From contig NZ_FNCS01000002.1 in NCBI RefSeq assembly GCF_900100665.1, forward strand, positions 1 to 64,000: a stretch of DNA of 64,000 nucleotides. Reading direction: 5' to 3'. Within the stretch, counting starts at the first letter, position 1. Every line of letters starts with the position of its first letter. Below the pieces are notes generated by a model, which saw only the letters and a program-made list of their open reading frames with translations, did not search any database and was not told the DNA's origin. Below, piece by piece: positions 7,512 through 16,302 of the stretch. Source of the stretch: Pelagibacterium luteolum. GTDB taxonomy: Bacteria; Pseudomonadota; Alphaproteobacteria; Rhizobiales; Devosiaceae. A program made the position numbers and the translations under genes.

Positions 7512-10447
7512 GCGTCTCCCTGGCTGAGTTCGGTTTCGGCTTGGGCTTCGGAGGTGTCGTCATCGCCCGCCCGTTTCTTGGGTCGGCGGATCGACTGGTG
7601 GGCAATAGCGATCAACATCAGCACCGTGGCACCCACGACAAGGCTGAAGACGCCCAGATCGAAGAGCAGCGCCGACGCTGTCGGAACGCGGCCGATATAG
7701 GGCACTTCAGTGTACTGGAAGAACGATGTGAGGAACGGGTAGCCAAACACCCATGACCCGATACCCGTCGCCAACGCGACGAGCAGGCCAAAAGCGATCC
7801 AGCGGACTGGAAGGATGCGCAGGCGCTCTTCGACCCAGCGCGTGCCACCGGCCATGTATTGCAGGAGGAAGGCGATGGACATGGCGATACCGGCGGCAAA
7901 GCCACCGCCCGGCGCGTCATGGCCGCGGAAGAAGAGATAGGCCGCGAGAACGATGATCACCGGGAACATCCAGTGCATGATCACCGCAGCGATCGGCATG
8001 TAGCGGGCGCCACCGGTGGAGCCCACATCATCGCCACGACCGTAGATCTCGATCAGCCGCTGCTGCTGGGCGGGACGCTCCATGCTTTCGGGTGCCGGGC
8101 GGAACCGGCGCAGAAGCGCGAACACCGACAGCGCGACGATGGCCACGACGACGATTTCCCCAAACGTATCGAAGCCACGGAAATCGACGAGAATGACGTT
8201 CACCACATTGCGCCCGCCGCCCTCGGGGTAAGCCAGCTCAAGGAAATAGGTGGCAATCGTGTTTCCGAGTTCACGGGTCATCACAAAGTAGGCGATGGTC
8301 GTGGTCGCAAGCCCGACGCCGATGGCGATCAAAAGATCGCGCCCGCGCCGGATCAGGACGGATGCCGGCATGATGACCTGGCCATAGATGTCGGGCTTGC
8401 GCTGGGGCATCCAGCGCAGGCCCAGCAGGATCAGCACGGTCGTGACGACCTCCACCAGAAGCTGGGTGATGGCGAGGTCGGGGGCCGAGAACCATACGAA
8501 GGTCAGAACCGTCACGAGCCCTGCCCCGCTCATCAGAACAAGTGCGACCAGGCGATGGTATTTGGCCTGATAGGCCGCACCGATCGCGCAGATAACGCCG
8601 GCGGTCCAGATGAGAGCGAAAATCGGATCGGATTCGACTGTCGGGAATTCGAACCCCACCCAATCGAACCGGGTCGTCACCGCCACACCGGCGGCGAGCA
8701 CGGTGATGAGCATGATGGCGATCTGGGTCTGGAGCTTGCGCGTACCGAGCAGGTTTTCGAGGCTACGCGCCCATTTCCAGGAAATGGCTACCATCATGCG
8801 CTCGAACATGCGCTGCCCCTTGAGGTAGCGCACGAGCGGCGGGCCATCCATCTGGCGGGCCAGATTGCGGATGGCGAAGTAGAGCAGCACGCCACCGACA
8901 AGCGCGATGATGCTCATGATCAGCGGCTCGTTGAACCCGTGCCAAATGGCAAGGCTGTAATAGGGTGTCTCAGCGCCGAGAACCGAATAGACCGCCGTAT
9001 GGAGAAACGGCCCGATGGTGATGCCCGGGATGATGCCGACGATGAGGCAGAGAAGCACCAGAAATTCGATTGGCACGCGCATCCAGCGCGGCGGCTCATG
9101 GGGCGTTTTGGGCAGGTCTACGGGGTCGGGACCAAAGAACACCCCTGCGATGAAGCGCACGGAGTAGACCACGGCAAAAAGGCTTGCGAGCGTCGCGACG
9201 TAGGGCAGTGAGAGATCGAGCAGCGATCCTGTGTGGGTTTCGACCGCTTCGGCGAAGAACATTTCCTTTGAAAGGAAACCGTTCAGCAGCGGCACGCCGG
9301 CCATGGCGGCGCTGGCGACCATGGCGGCCGTCGCGGTGATGGGCATGAAGCGGAACAGGCCCGAGAGCTTGCGCATGTCGCGCGTGCCGGTTTCATGGTC
9401 GATGATGCCGGCCGCCATGAACAGCGACGCCTTGAACGTGGCGTGATTGACGATGTGGAAGATCGCCGCCACGAGGCCGAGCGGGCTCGAAATGCCGATC
9501 AGAACGGTGATGAGGCCGAGATGGCTTATGGTCGAATAGGCCAGTAGGCCCTTCAAATCCTGTTGGAAGATTGCCGAATAGGCGCCCAGCAACAGGGTGA
9601 TCAATCCTGCCGATCCGACCACCCAGAACCAGATGTCGGTACCAGCCATGACGGGCCAGAGCAGCACGAGCAGAAAGACGCCGAGCTTCACCATTGTCGC
9701 CGAGTGCAGATATGCCGAAACGGGCGTCGGCGCCGTCATGGCATTGGGCAGCCAGAACTGGAACGGGAACTGGGCGCTCTTGGTCAAAGCGCCGATAAGG
9801 ATCAGGCCAAGGGTGATGTTATAAAGGTCGTTGCTGATGATCTGGTCGCGCGAGCCGAGGATGACGTCGAGGTCGTAGCTGCCCACGATATGGCCGAGCA
9901 AAAGCATGCCCGCCATGAGGCACAGCCCGCCGCTTGCGGTGATCGTCAGCGCCATGCGCGCGCCGTCGCGGGCGGCGGCGTTGTGATACCAGTAGCCGAT
10001 CAAAAGGAATGAAAAGAGGCTGGTGATCTCCCAGAACACCACGAGCTGGATGACGTTGCCTGACAAAACGACGCCGAGCATGGACCCCATGAAGGCGAGA
10101 AGGAAGGCAAAGAACCGCTGCACCGGATCGTCTGGCGACATGTAATAGCGCGCATAGAGCATGATCAGCGCGCCGATGCCCGTTACGAGCGTCGTGAACA
10201 GCCAGGTGAACCCATCCATGCGGAAGATCAGATCGAGCCCGATCGTGGGGACCCACGGGATCACCAGACGAACGACGTCGCCGTTCAGGACCGATGGATA
10301 AAAGCTCAGCGTTATCGCCAATCCCACCAATGCCACTGCGAGCGCAGCCCATGACGATGTCGACCGGGTGAACCGGCCAAGAGCCACGACAAGGGCTGCC
10401 AAGAATGGCAGGCCCACAATGACAACGAGGAAAATGCCTTTTTCCAT
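7508..10447 (-). CDS. mrpAB: Na+/H+ antiporter subunit A/B fusion
   Basis: A 979-residue fusion. Residues about 1-770 are MrpA: the NuoL-like proton_antipo_M core (NVIQLVVFWEITSLFSFLLIG with the conserved glutamate, then TKSAQFPFQFWLPNAM with its lysine) and the extra C-terminal helices. From about residue 820 an MnhB domain follows (HWMFPVIIVLAAYLFFRGHD, GGGFAAGI). The same A/B fusion is known from the rhizobial Pha system, where it supports growth at alkaline pH and with K+ or Na+. The start MEKGIFLVV is chosen over one 17 residues upstream because the family begins at the first helix. It is the first gene of the operon, giving the full set A-G. Confidence 0.93.
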   Translation of the reverse strand: MEKGIFLVVIVGLPFLAALVVALGRFTRSTSSWAALAVALVGLAITLSFYPSVLNGDVVRLVIPWVPTIGLDLIFRMDGFTWLFTTLVTGIGALIMLYARYYMSPDDPVQRFFAFLLAFMGSMLGVVLSGNVIQLVVFWEITSLFSFLLIGYWYHNAAARDGARMALTITASGGLCLMAGMLLLGHIVGSYDLDVILGSRDQIISNDLYNITLGLILIGALTKSAQFPFQFWLPNAMTAPTPVSAYLHSATMVKLGVFLLVLLWPVMAGTDIWFWVVGSAGLITLLLGAYSAIFQQDLKGLLAYSTISHLGLITVLIGISSPLGLVAAIFHIVNHATFKASLFMAAGIIDHETGTRDMRKLSGLFRFMPITATAAMVASAAMAGVPLLNGFLSKEMFFAEAVETHTGSLLDLSLPYVATLASLFAVVYSVRFIAGVFFGPDPVDLPKTPHEPPRWMRVPIEFLVLLCLIVGIIPGITIGPFLHTAVYSVLGAETPYYSLAIWHGFNEPLIMSIIALVGGVLLYFAIRNLARQMDGPPLVRYLKGQRMFERMMVAISWKWARSLENLLGTRKLQTQIAIMLITVLAAGVAVTTRFDWVGFEFPTVESDPIFALIWTAGVICAIGAAYQAKYHRLVALVLMSGAGLVTVLTFVWFSAPDLAITQLLVEVVTTVLILLGLRWMPQRKPDIYGQVIMPASVLIRRGRDLLIAIGVGLATTTIAYFVMTRELGNTIATYFLELAYPEGGGRNVVNVILVDFRGFDTFGEIVVVAIVALSVFALLRRFRPAPESMERPAQQQRLIEIYGRGDDVGSTGGARYMPIAAVIMHWMFPVIIVLAAYLFFRGHDAPGGGFAAGIAMSIAFLLQYMAGGTRWVEERLRILPVRWIAFGLLVALATGIGSWVFGYPFLTSFFQYTEVPYIGRVPTASALLFDLGVFSLVVGATVLMLIAIAHQSIRRPKKRAGDDDTSEAQAETELSQGDA

Positions 10448-10660
10448 AAACGCCTGACAGTGCTTCTTGCGATTGCGGGTCCGGCGCTCGCCAGACACAA
10501 TCGCGGTTATCAGCCCACCGATATCCGCCCAATCCGAAAACGGGGGCGGCGGTTGGCGATCTCGTCGGCCCAGCCGGCGCGTGCCGGCAAAAGCTGAAAT
10601 GGATATCCGGGCCGAAATGCGCAGGGATTACGAGCCCGGCGACACCTGGCGAACCGGGTG
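10448..10660. promoter_or_regulatory. Region upstream of the mrp operon
   Basis: This 213-base gap separates the mrpAB start from the stop of the preceding small gene on the same strand and should contain the mrp promoter. I see no convincing -35/-10 pair, riboswitch or strong hairpin. Confidence 0.3.
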
Positions 10661-11053
10661 TCAGAAATGCGCTGTATCGAACGGCGGCGCCCGTTTAAGG
10701 GCAAGAGTATCAAGGGTATGGGAAAAATGGGGTGCAGGCGTTGCTATCGTTTCGACCGGTCCCGTGGCACGAGCGACGGTGACGCTTTCTGAAACGATCA
10801 TCGCATCGTCGTCGCGATCGAGATCGGCAAGAGGGTACGCCGTCTTGTCGACCTGGCCGCGCAGGATCAGCTTGGCGGCTTTAGCACCGTCATAGGCCTG
10901 CTCATAGGCGGTGGGCAGATGCTCGCAGGCGATCTGCTGCATGGTTGCGTGGGCGGGGGCCACGAAAAGCAGGAGGATGGCAAAGCACCTGGCGAACAGC
11001 ATGGCTGCCCGACCGCACAACCGTCCCGCAATAGTGGTTCTGGCCAGATCCAC
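10661..11053 (-). CDS. Hypothetical exported protein
   Basis: A 130-residue protein of unknown family. Near the N-terminus a hydrophobic stretch (AMLFARCFAILLLFVAPAHA) followed by ATMQQ looks like a Sec signal peptide with an AHA cleavage site, so the mature protein of about 95 residues would be periplasmic. The start may be GTG at 11053 (used here, GGACGTCGG ahead) or ATG at 11002, which would give a standard signal peptide. It is upstream of the mrp operon on the same strand, separated by 213 bases. No function is proposed. Confidence 0.45.
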   Translation of the reverse strand: MDLARTTIAGRLCGRAAMLFARCFAILLLFVAPAHATMQQIACEHLPTAYEQAYDGAKAAKLILRGQVDKTAYPLADLDRDDDAMIVSESVTVARATGPVETIATPAPHFSHTLDTLALKRAPPFDTAHF

Positions 11054-11169
11054 CCGACGTCCAATCGCTAATTTCGTGCTATCCTATCGAGATAAGGCGC
11101 AAGTGCCTGTTTCGTCAACCGGTATTGGCCGATTAATCTGGCCTTCGCGTCGCAAGGTCGCGGCTGGTC

Positions 11170-12282
11170 TCAGAGACTCACCCAGCGCCCGTCGCGATGG
11201 CTGTGGGCCATGGCGTGCACGGCGCGCTCGATCTCCAGCCCTTTTGCGAAATCGATGATATGAGCGGGCTCGCCCCCGATGGCGCGCAGCACTTCGCGGG
11301 CCTCGATGATCTTGAGTTCGTTGAACCCGAGCCCGTGCCCCGGTGCGGGGATGAATTTATCATAGGGCGGGTGGTTGGGGGCGGCCAGAATGGTGCGGAA
11401 ACCCTGCTCGCTTGCCCTACCCTCGCGGGTAAACAGCTGCAGTTCGTTCATCCGCTCCTGGTCATAGGCGATGGTGCCGTGCGACCCGAAGATTTGGATG
11501 GCGATCCGGCCCTTCCGGCCCCATGCGGAGCGGGAGAGTTGAACCGCGCCTGCAATGTCGCCGGACAGGCGCAGGAGGATGTTGGCGATATCGAAGGTTT
11601 CGACCTCGCGCGACTTTCTATCGGCCGTTGGACGGGTCGCGAAAGGTTTGGCGAGATCGGCCATGACCCGTTCGACGGGGCCGAGCAGCGTCGTGATGAT
11701 CGAGAGCGGGTGCACGCCGAAATCATCGAGCGCACCATAGCCGGAACTCGCTTCGCTCTTCCAATAAAACAGGGCTTCGGGGTCCGCCATGAAATCTTCG
11801 TCCATCTCGACGCGGACGGAGTGGACGGTACCGATGGACCCCTCATCGAGCAGTTTGCCAATGTGGCGAACGAGCGGGTTCTGGATGTAGTTGTAGCCGA
11901 GAACGGCGACACGGCCCGATGCTTTGGCCGCCGCGGCCATAGCTTCTGCGTCGGCGAAATGGGGCGCCATGGGCTTTTCGCACCAGACGTGCTTGCCGGC
12001 GTTGAGTGCCGCGATTGCCATTTCGGGGTGGAAGGCGTTGGGGGTGGTGATGGAGACCACGTCGACCGCTGGGTCGGCGATGAGGTCGCGCCAATCGCCG
12101 GTGGATTTTTCAAAACCCAGCGCTGTCGCCTGGCGGGTTGCCAGATCGGCGTTTGCGTCCGCGAGATGGACGAGACGTGGGCGCGCGACGTCCCCGAAAA
12201 CCGGAGCGACAGCGTTCCAGGCGAGGGCATGGCATTTTCCCATATAGCCAGTGCCGATGAGGCCTATGCCGAGCGGTTTCAT
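11170..12282 (-). CDS. Gfo/Idh/MocA family oxidoreductase
   Basis: A 370-residue NAD(P)-dependent dehydrogenase. The N-terminal Rossmann motif is GLIGTGYMGKCHALAW and the family's catalytic lysine motif is VWCEKPMAPH near residue 95. Members act on inositols, sugars or their phosphates. It lies downstream of the ABC importer in the inositol region, so oxidation of an inositol stereoisomer or related cyclitol is a reasonable guess, but it is clearly different from the iolG at 18579 and the substrate is not shown. The start MKPLGIG is at the usual distance from the Rossmann loop. A strong hairpin separates it from the binding-protein gene, which may reduce its expression. Confidence 0.85.
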   Translation of the reverse strand: MKPLGIGLIGTGYMGKCHALAWNAVAPVFGDVARPRLVHLADANADLATRQATALGFEKSTGDWRDLIADPAVDVVSITTPNAFHPEMAIAALNAGKHVWCEKPMAPHFADAEAMAAAAKASGRVAVLGYNYIQNPLVRHIGKLLDEGSIGTVHSVRVEMDEDFMADPEALFYWKSEASSGYGALDDFGVHPLSIITTLLGPVERVMADLAKPFATRPTADRKSREVETFDIANILLRLSGDIAGAVQLSRSAWGRKGRIAIQIFGSHGTIAYDQERMNELQLFTREGRASEQGFRTILAAPNHPPYDKFIPAPGHGLGFNELKIIEAREVLRAIGGEPAHIIDFAKGLEIERAVHAMAHSHRDGRWVSL

Positions 12283-12309
12283 GGATATGGCCTCATGCTC
12301 AAAACAGAA

Positions 12310-12340
12310 GAGACGGCGCGGTTGCGGGCCGCGCCGTCTC
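12310..12340 (-). terminator. Rho-independent terminator/attenuator after the binding-protein gene
   Basis: A perfect 12-bp stem (GAGACGGCGCGG and its complement) with a 7-base loop. Read on the minus strand it is followed by TTCTGTTTT. It begins 18 bases after the stop of the sugar-binding protein gene and ends 28 bases before the oxidoreductase start, so it can end or attenuate the transporter transcript. Confidence 0.85.
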
Positions 12341-12358
12341 CCCTCCCCACAGGGTCGA

Positions 12359-13261
12359 TTACTGGTATTCGGCGGCGTTGGATGCGTCGACGAGGACCGT
12401 TCCGGTATCGACCCAATCTTCGATGGTTTCGCCATTCGAGAGCGCGATCAGCGACTCGATAGCGAACTTACCCATATTGCCCGGAGCCTGGGCGATCGAG
12501 GCGGTCATTTCGCCCGCAAGGATCGAATTGGCGGCGTCGGGGTTGGCGTCAAAGCCCACCACCATGACGTTGTCGAGCATGGCGGCCTGTTTCAGCGCTT
12601 CGACGGCGCCGAGGGCCATGTTGTCGTTGGACCCGAAGATACCGGCAATATTGGGGTTGCCGGCAAGGATGGTTTCGGTGACCGAAAGGCCTTCGGCGCG
12701 GTCCCAGTTTGCGGGCTGTTCGGCGACGATATTGAGGCCACAGGCCTCAAGGCCCTCATGGGCGCCGGTGGCGCGTGCCTGGCCGGTGGACTGGCTGATC
12801 AGGCCCTGCAGGATGGCGACATCGGCGCCTTCGGGCAGGTTTTCGCACATGTATTCCGCAGCGAGCGCGGCGCCGACTTCGTTGTTGGTGCCGATGAAGG
12901 ACACGCCCTCATTGGTGCCTTGCGTATCGACGAAAACCACCGGAATGCCTTGGGCGATTGCGGCATCGACCACAGGGGCCAAGGCGTTGGGGTCGGTCGG
13001 TGCGAGGGCGATGCCGTCGACACCCTGGGCGATCAGATCCTCGATCTGGTTGATCTGGGACTGGACGTCGGATTCCTGCGGCGGGGCGACGACGATCACC
13101 TCGACGCCGTTTTCCTCACCGGCCTCGATGGCGCCGGCTTCGACGGCGGCCCAGAACGGGTTGCCGGCGCCCGGGCCTTTCATGCCGAGAACATAGGTCT
13201 GCGCATTTGCGCCCACCGTCATGGCGGAAAGCGCGATGCCTGCCAGAAGCAATGCTTTCAT
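12359..13261 (-). CDS. ABC transporter periplasmic sugar-binding protein (probable inositol)
   Basis: A 300-residue RbsB-type (Peripla_BP_4) binding protein. The first 20 residues (MKALLLAGIALSAMTVGANA) are a Sec signal peptide with cleavage after ANA. Family landmarks are NPFWAAVEAGAIEAG, QINQIEDLIAQGVDGIALAP and VVFVDTQ, with GIFGSNDNMALGAVEAL late. The start has GGGAGGACC ahead. It is the third gene after the ATPase and permease, an order seen in rhizobial sugar importers. Its setting beside an RpiR regulator and iol genes makes myo-inositol the likely ligand (compare Caulobacter IbpA), but related proteins bind ribose, fructose or other sugars. Confidence 0.88.
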   Translation of the reverse strand: MKALLLAGIALSAMTVGANAQTYVLGMKGPGAGNPFWAAVEAGAIEAGEENGVEVIVVAPPQESDVQSQINQIEDLIAQGVDGIALAPTDPNALAPVVDAAIAQGIPVVFVDTQGTNEGVSFIGTNNEVGAALAAEYMCENLPEGADVAILQGLISQSTGQARATGAHEGLEACGLNIVAEQPANWDRAEGLSVTETILAGNPNIAGIFGSNDNMALGAVEALKQAAMLDNVMVVGFDANPDAANSILAGEMTASIAQAPGNMGKFAIESLIALSNGETIEDWVDTGTVLVDASNAAEYQ

Positions 13262-13340
13262 TGTTTGGTCCTCCCTACGAACCGTTCTCCACTTGCGATT
13301 GGGCCCGTCCCCGGCTGGAGCGCACCGGGGCGGGTCTATA

Positions 13341-14324
13341 TCAGCGGCGAACTGCCGCCCTGCGCCGGATCACGTCGATCCAGACAGCGAAGATGATGAC
13401 GGCACCGATCAGCACCATCTGCCAGAAGGAACTGACATTGTTGATGTTCAGCCCGTTTCGCAGCAGGCCCATGATGAGCACGCCGGCGAGCACGCCAATG
13501 ACCGTGCCGCGGCCGCCGAAGAACGAGGCGCCGCCGATGATGACTGCCGCGATGGCGTCGAGCTCGAGGCCGATGCCGGCATTGGGGAATCCCGAGTCCG
13601 TGCGGCCGGCCAAAAGCAGTCCGCCAAGACCGGCCATGAATCCGGAAATCATGTAAACAAGCACCAGCACCCTATCGACATTGACGCCGGACACTCGCGC
13701 CGCCTGAGGGTTGCCGCCGATGGCGTAGATGTGTCGGCCGGTGTTGGTTTTTTCCAAGAAGAACCAAAGCCCTATGGCGCAGACCGCAACAAGGATGAGG
13801 CTGGCGGGAATGCCGGCGGGGGGCGCGAAAATGCCGAGGTCGTAATAGGCCTGACCGAGATAGCGGACTTCCGGCTGCAGCCCGGAAACCGGGGCGCCGT
13901 CGGTGACGAGATAGGTAAGACCCCGGGCGACGTTGAGCGTACCGAGCGTCATGATGAAGGGGTGTGGTAATCGCAGCCAAGTGAGTCCGACGCCGTTGAC
14001 GATACCGACTACGATACCGACCATCGGACCGATCAGAAGCACCACGGGCCATGGCAGCCCTGCCCGGCTGGCGATCGCAAGCGTGACCATGGACAATGCC
14101 ATGGTCGAGCCCACCGAAAGGTCGATGCCGGCGGTGACGATCACGACGAACATTCCCAGCGCCAGAAGCGCCAAAGTGGCGTTTTGCTTGAGGATGTTGG
14201 TGAGATTTTGCGGCGTCAAGAACACGTCGGGGCGCGAGATGGCGATGACAACCATCATGGCAATGACGACGAGGATGATGCCGTAGGTTTCGAGGAACTT
14301 GGAGAGCTTGGGGCTGTAAATCAT
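13341..14324 (-). CDS. ABC transporter permease (RbsC type, probable inositol)
   Basis: A 327-residue BPD_transp_2 family permease, usual length for RbsC-like proteins, with about nine helices. The conserved block GIDLSVGSTMALSMV is near residue 70, and ELDAIAAVIIGGASFFGGRGT near residue 250 is the ATPase-contact region. The start ATG is preceded by GGGAGGGCGGC. It lies 13 bases after the ATPase gene and 79 bases before the binding-protein gene. Confidence 0.9.
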   Translation of the reverse strand: MIYSPKLSKFLETYGIILVVIAMMVVIAISRPDVFLTPQNLTNILKQNATLALLALGMFVVIVTAGIDLSVGSTMALSMVTLAIASRAGLPWPVVLLIGPMVGIVVGIVNGVGLTWLRLPHPFIMTLGTLNVARGLTYLVTDGAPVSGLQPEVRYLGQAYYDLGIFAPPAGIPASLILVAVCAIGLWFFLEKTNTGRHIYAIGGNPQAARVSGVNVDRVLVLVYMISGFMAGLGGLLLAGRTDSGFPNAGIGLELDAIAAVIIGGASFFGGRGTVIGVLAGVLIMGLLRNGLNINNVSSFWQMVLIGAVIIFAVWIDVIRRRAAVRR

Positions 14325-14337
14325 ATGCCGCCCTCCC

Positions 14338-15123
14338 CTAGTTCAGCCTGTCATGGGCGAGGGACGCTGTGTGTCCCTTGGTGCCCATGATCCAGCCGAT
14401 GACTTCGTTGCGGCTGGTTTCCGCCAAGCCGCTCTCGGCAAAATTGGTGCCTTGATAGAGCGCCATGACGCGGTCGCAGCAGTAAAAGATATCGTCCATG
14501 CGGTGGGAGATGATGATCACCGCAACACCATGATCTTTCAGCCTTTTGATCAAATCGAGCACCTTGCCGACTTCCTTGATCGCAAGGGCGGCGGTGGGTT
14601 CGTCCATGATGACGAGCTGGGCGTGGAATGCCGTGGCGCGCGCTATGGCGACGGCCTGACGCTGGCCACCGGACAAATCCTCGGTGTTCTGGTCGACCGA
14701 TTTGACGTGGATATGGAGGTTGTCGAGATGGTTCTGCGCCATCTCGCGAGCCTTCTTGTGGTCGATGATGGTGAGGGGGCCGAACTTCCTGCCCGGCTCG
14801 CGGCCCATGTAGATGTTTTCGTAGATCGCCATGTTTCCGGCGAGCGCAAAGTCTTGATAGACCATCTCAATTCCGGCGGCACGAGCGTCTTTGGGGCTGG
14901 AGAATTTGGCCGGTTTGCCGTCGAGGATCAGCTCGCCCTCTGAGGGCTGATAGAGGCCGGAGAGGATCTTCATCAGCGTGGATTTACCGGCGCCGTTGTC
15001 ACCAACAACGCCGAGGACTTCGCCATGCCCGACGTGGAAATTCACGTCGTGGAGTGCGGTGATCGCGCCAAAGTATTTGGCGATTCCGCGCGCTTCGAGC
15101 AGCGGCGTGTCCGACTGAACCAT
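14338..15123 (-). CDS. Sugar ABC transporter ATP-binding protein (probable inositol)
   Basis: A 261-residue single ABC domain with Walker A GDNGAGKST, signature LSGGQRQAVAIARA and Walker B LVIMDEPTAAL. Most ribose/inositol-type ATPases (RbsA, IatA) are about 500 residues with two ABC domains; this short form resembles FrcA and acts as a homodimer. The start MVQSDTP is chosen because GGGAGGGAGAG precedes it, seven codons inside a longer frame. It heads the transporter operon and has a candidate IolR operator 63 bases upstream, divergent from the regulator gene. Confidence 0.88.
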   Translation of the reverse strand: MVQSDTPLLEARGIAKYFGAITALHDVNFHVGHGEVLGVVGDNGAGKSTLMKILSGLYQPSEGELILDGKPAKFSSPKDARAAGIEMVYQDFALAGNMAIYENIYMGREPGRKFGPLTIIDHKKAREMAQNHLDNLHIHVKSVDQNTEDLSGGQRQAVAIARATAFHAQLVIMDEPTAALAIKEVGKVLDLIKRLKDHGVAVIIISHRMDDIFYCCDRVMALYQGTNFAESGLAETSRNEVIGWIMGTKGHTASLAHDRLN

Positions 15124-15376
15124 ATCTCTCCCTCCCCGTTCCATTTGCCCAAAATAGAATGCTTGATGCGCAATGGAAATTATATGGAATATTCATTCCA
15201 CTTATGTCAGGGTGCGTCAAGACGAAAAAGCGCCGCCTGAGGCGCGAATAAGGGGCTGAATGGGGTCATCGGGGGCGTTCTGCCCTGATCTTGCGGAAAA
15301 TTCGCAAATCGGGGGAAAGACCGGGGCCAGTATAGGACGCGCCCGTGGTGGGGGGATAAGAAGGGGTGCAACGGAT
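15124..15376. promoter_or_regulatory. Divergent promoter region of transporter operon and RpiR-type regulator
   Basis: A 253-base gap. Its transporter-proximal half holds an AT-rich segment with TATAAT on the minus strand (15184-15179) directly beside the GGAA-N6-TTCC palindrome at 15186-15199. The rest is GC-rich with no clear feature beyond the ribosome-binding site AAGGGG ahead of the regulator gene. Confidence 0.5.
15186..15199. promoter_or_regulatory. Candidate IolR operator (GGAA-N6-TTCC)
   Basis: The sequence GGAATATTCATTCC fits the GGAA-N6-TTCC motif that, to my recollection, was described for rhizobial IolR of the RpiR family. Another GGAA half-site lies 11 bases away at 15175. The palindrome abuts a minus-strand TATAAT, where a bound repressor would block the transporter promoter. 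Confidence 0.65.
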
Positions 15377-16237
15377 ATGCCGCGCGGGAAGATGATGGAC
15401 CAGAACAACACGACTGCGACGCCACCGCGCGACTATGCGGCACTGCGCGAAATGGTCATCGCGCGCTGGGAAGATTTGCCGCGCCGGCTGACGCAGGTGG
15501 CCGAATATGCGCTGAACAATCCCGACGACGTGGCATTCGGCACCGCAGCCTCGATCGCGGCGAAGGCCGAGGTGCAGCCTTCGACGCTGGTGCGGTTTTC
15601 ACAGGCGCTCGGGTATCAGGGGTTTTCGGACCTGCAGGACGTGTTCCGCTCGCGGCTGCGCGATCAGGTGCTGGGCTATGACGAGCGCATGGCGCAATTG
15701 CGCGAGCACGGCCATGGCGCCTCGCGGGCCTCGATGATCCTTGATGGCTTTGCCGATGCGTCGATGCGGTCGCTATCGGCGATGCGCAACAGGCACGACG
15801 AAGACGTCATGGAAAGGGCGCTCGACACGCTCGAGGGGGCCGACACGATCTATCTGATCGGGCTGCGGCGATCGTTTCCGGTGACCTCCTACATGGCGTA
15901 CGCTTTGGGCAAGCTGGGGATAAAGACCATCCTGATCGATGCCGTGGCAGGGTTGGCGGCCGAACAGGCAGGGTTCGTCACCAAGCAGGATGCGGCCATC
16001 ACCATATCGTTCACCCCCTATGCCAGCGAAACCGTGGCGTTGAGCCAACAGGTGCGGGACAAGGGTGCCGGGGTCGTCGCGATCACGGATTCTGTGTTTT
16101 CACCACTGGCGGGGCTGGCCGATGTCTGGTTCGAGGTGGCTGAAGCCGATTTCGAGGGGTTTCGGACCCTGAACGCAACGATGACGCTGGCCATGGCGCT
16201 GACGGTCGCATTGGCGGATCGACGCAAGGCGAAATAA
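15377..16237 (+). CDS. iolR: MurR/RpiR family regulator, probable IolR
   Basis: A 286-residue protein with an N-terminal HTH_6 domain (PSTLVRFSQALGYQGFSDLQ, residues about 60-80) and a C-terminal SIS domain (TIYLIGLRRSFPVTSYMAY, ISFTPYASETV) that binds phosphosugars. In Sinorhizobium and Caulobacter the myo-inositol repressor IolR is of this family. It is divergent from the ABC importer and near the iol genes, and operator-like sites matching its motif are present. Start options are ATG 15377 (AAGGGG ahead) or the ATG pair at 15392/15395. The SIS domain probably senses a phosphorylated pathway intermediate (inference). Confidence 0.82.
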   Translation: MPRGKMMDQNNTTATPPRDYAALREMVIARWEDLPRRLTQVAEYALNNPDDVAFGTAASIAAKAEVQPSTLVRFSQALGYQGFSDLQDVFRSRLRDQVLGYDERMAQLREHGHGASRASMILDGFADASMRSLSAMRNRHDEDVMERALDTLEGADTIYLIGLRRSFPVTSYMAYALGKLGIKTILIDAVAGLAAEQAGFVTKQDAAITISFTPYASETVALSQQVRDKGAGVVAITDSVFSPLAGLADVWFEVAEADFEGFRTLNATMTLAMALTVALADRRKAK

Positions 16238-16266
16238 CCGCCAGGGGGCGCGGCGCAAGGTCGATC

Positions 16267-16292
16267 GGGCGGCTCCATGGGGCCGCCCTTTT
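16267..16292 (+). terminator. Rho-independent terminator after the RpiR-type regulator
   Basis: A GGGCGGC...GCCGCCC hairpin with extra C-G pairs around an ATG loop, followed by TTTT, 30 bases after the stop of the regulator gene and before the convergent hydrolase gene. Confidence 0.75.
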
Positions 16293-16302
16293 GGGTTACC
16301 CA

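Noticed and set aside
7859-9211. A 450-codon open frame antisense to mrpAB
   Set aside because: Its product is charged and His/Asp-rich, as expected from the complement of a membrane protein; mrpAB is certain.
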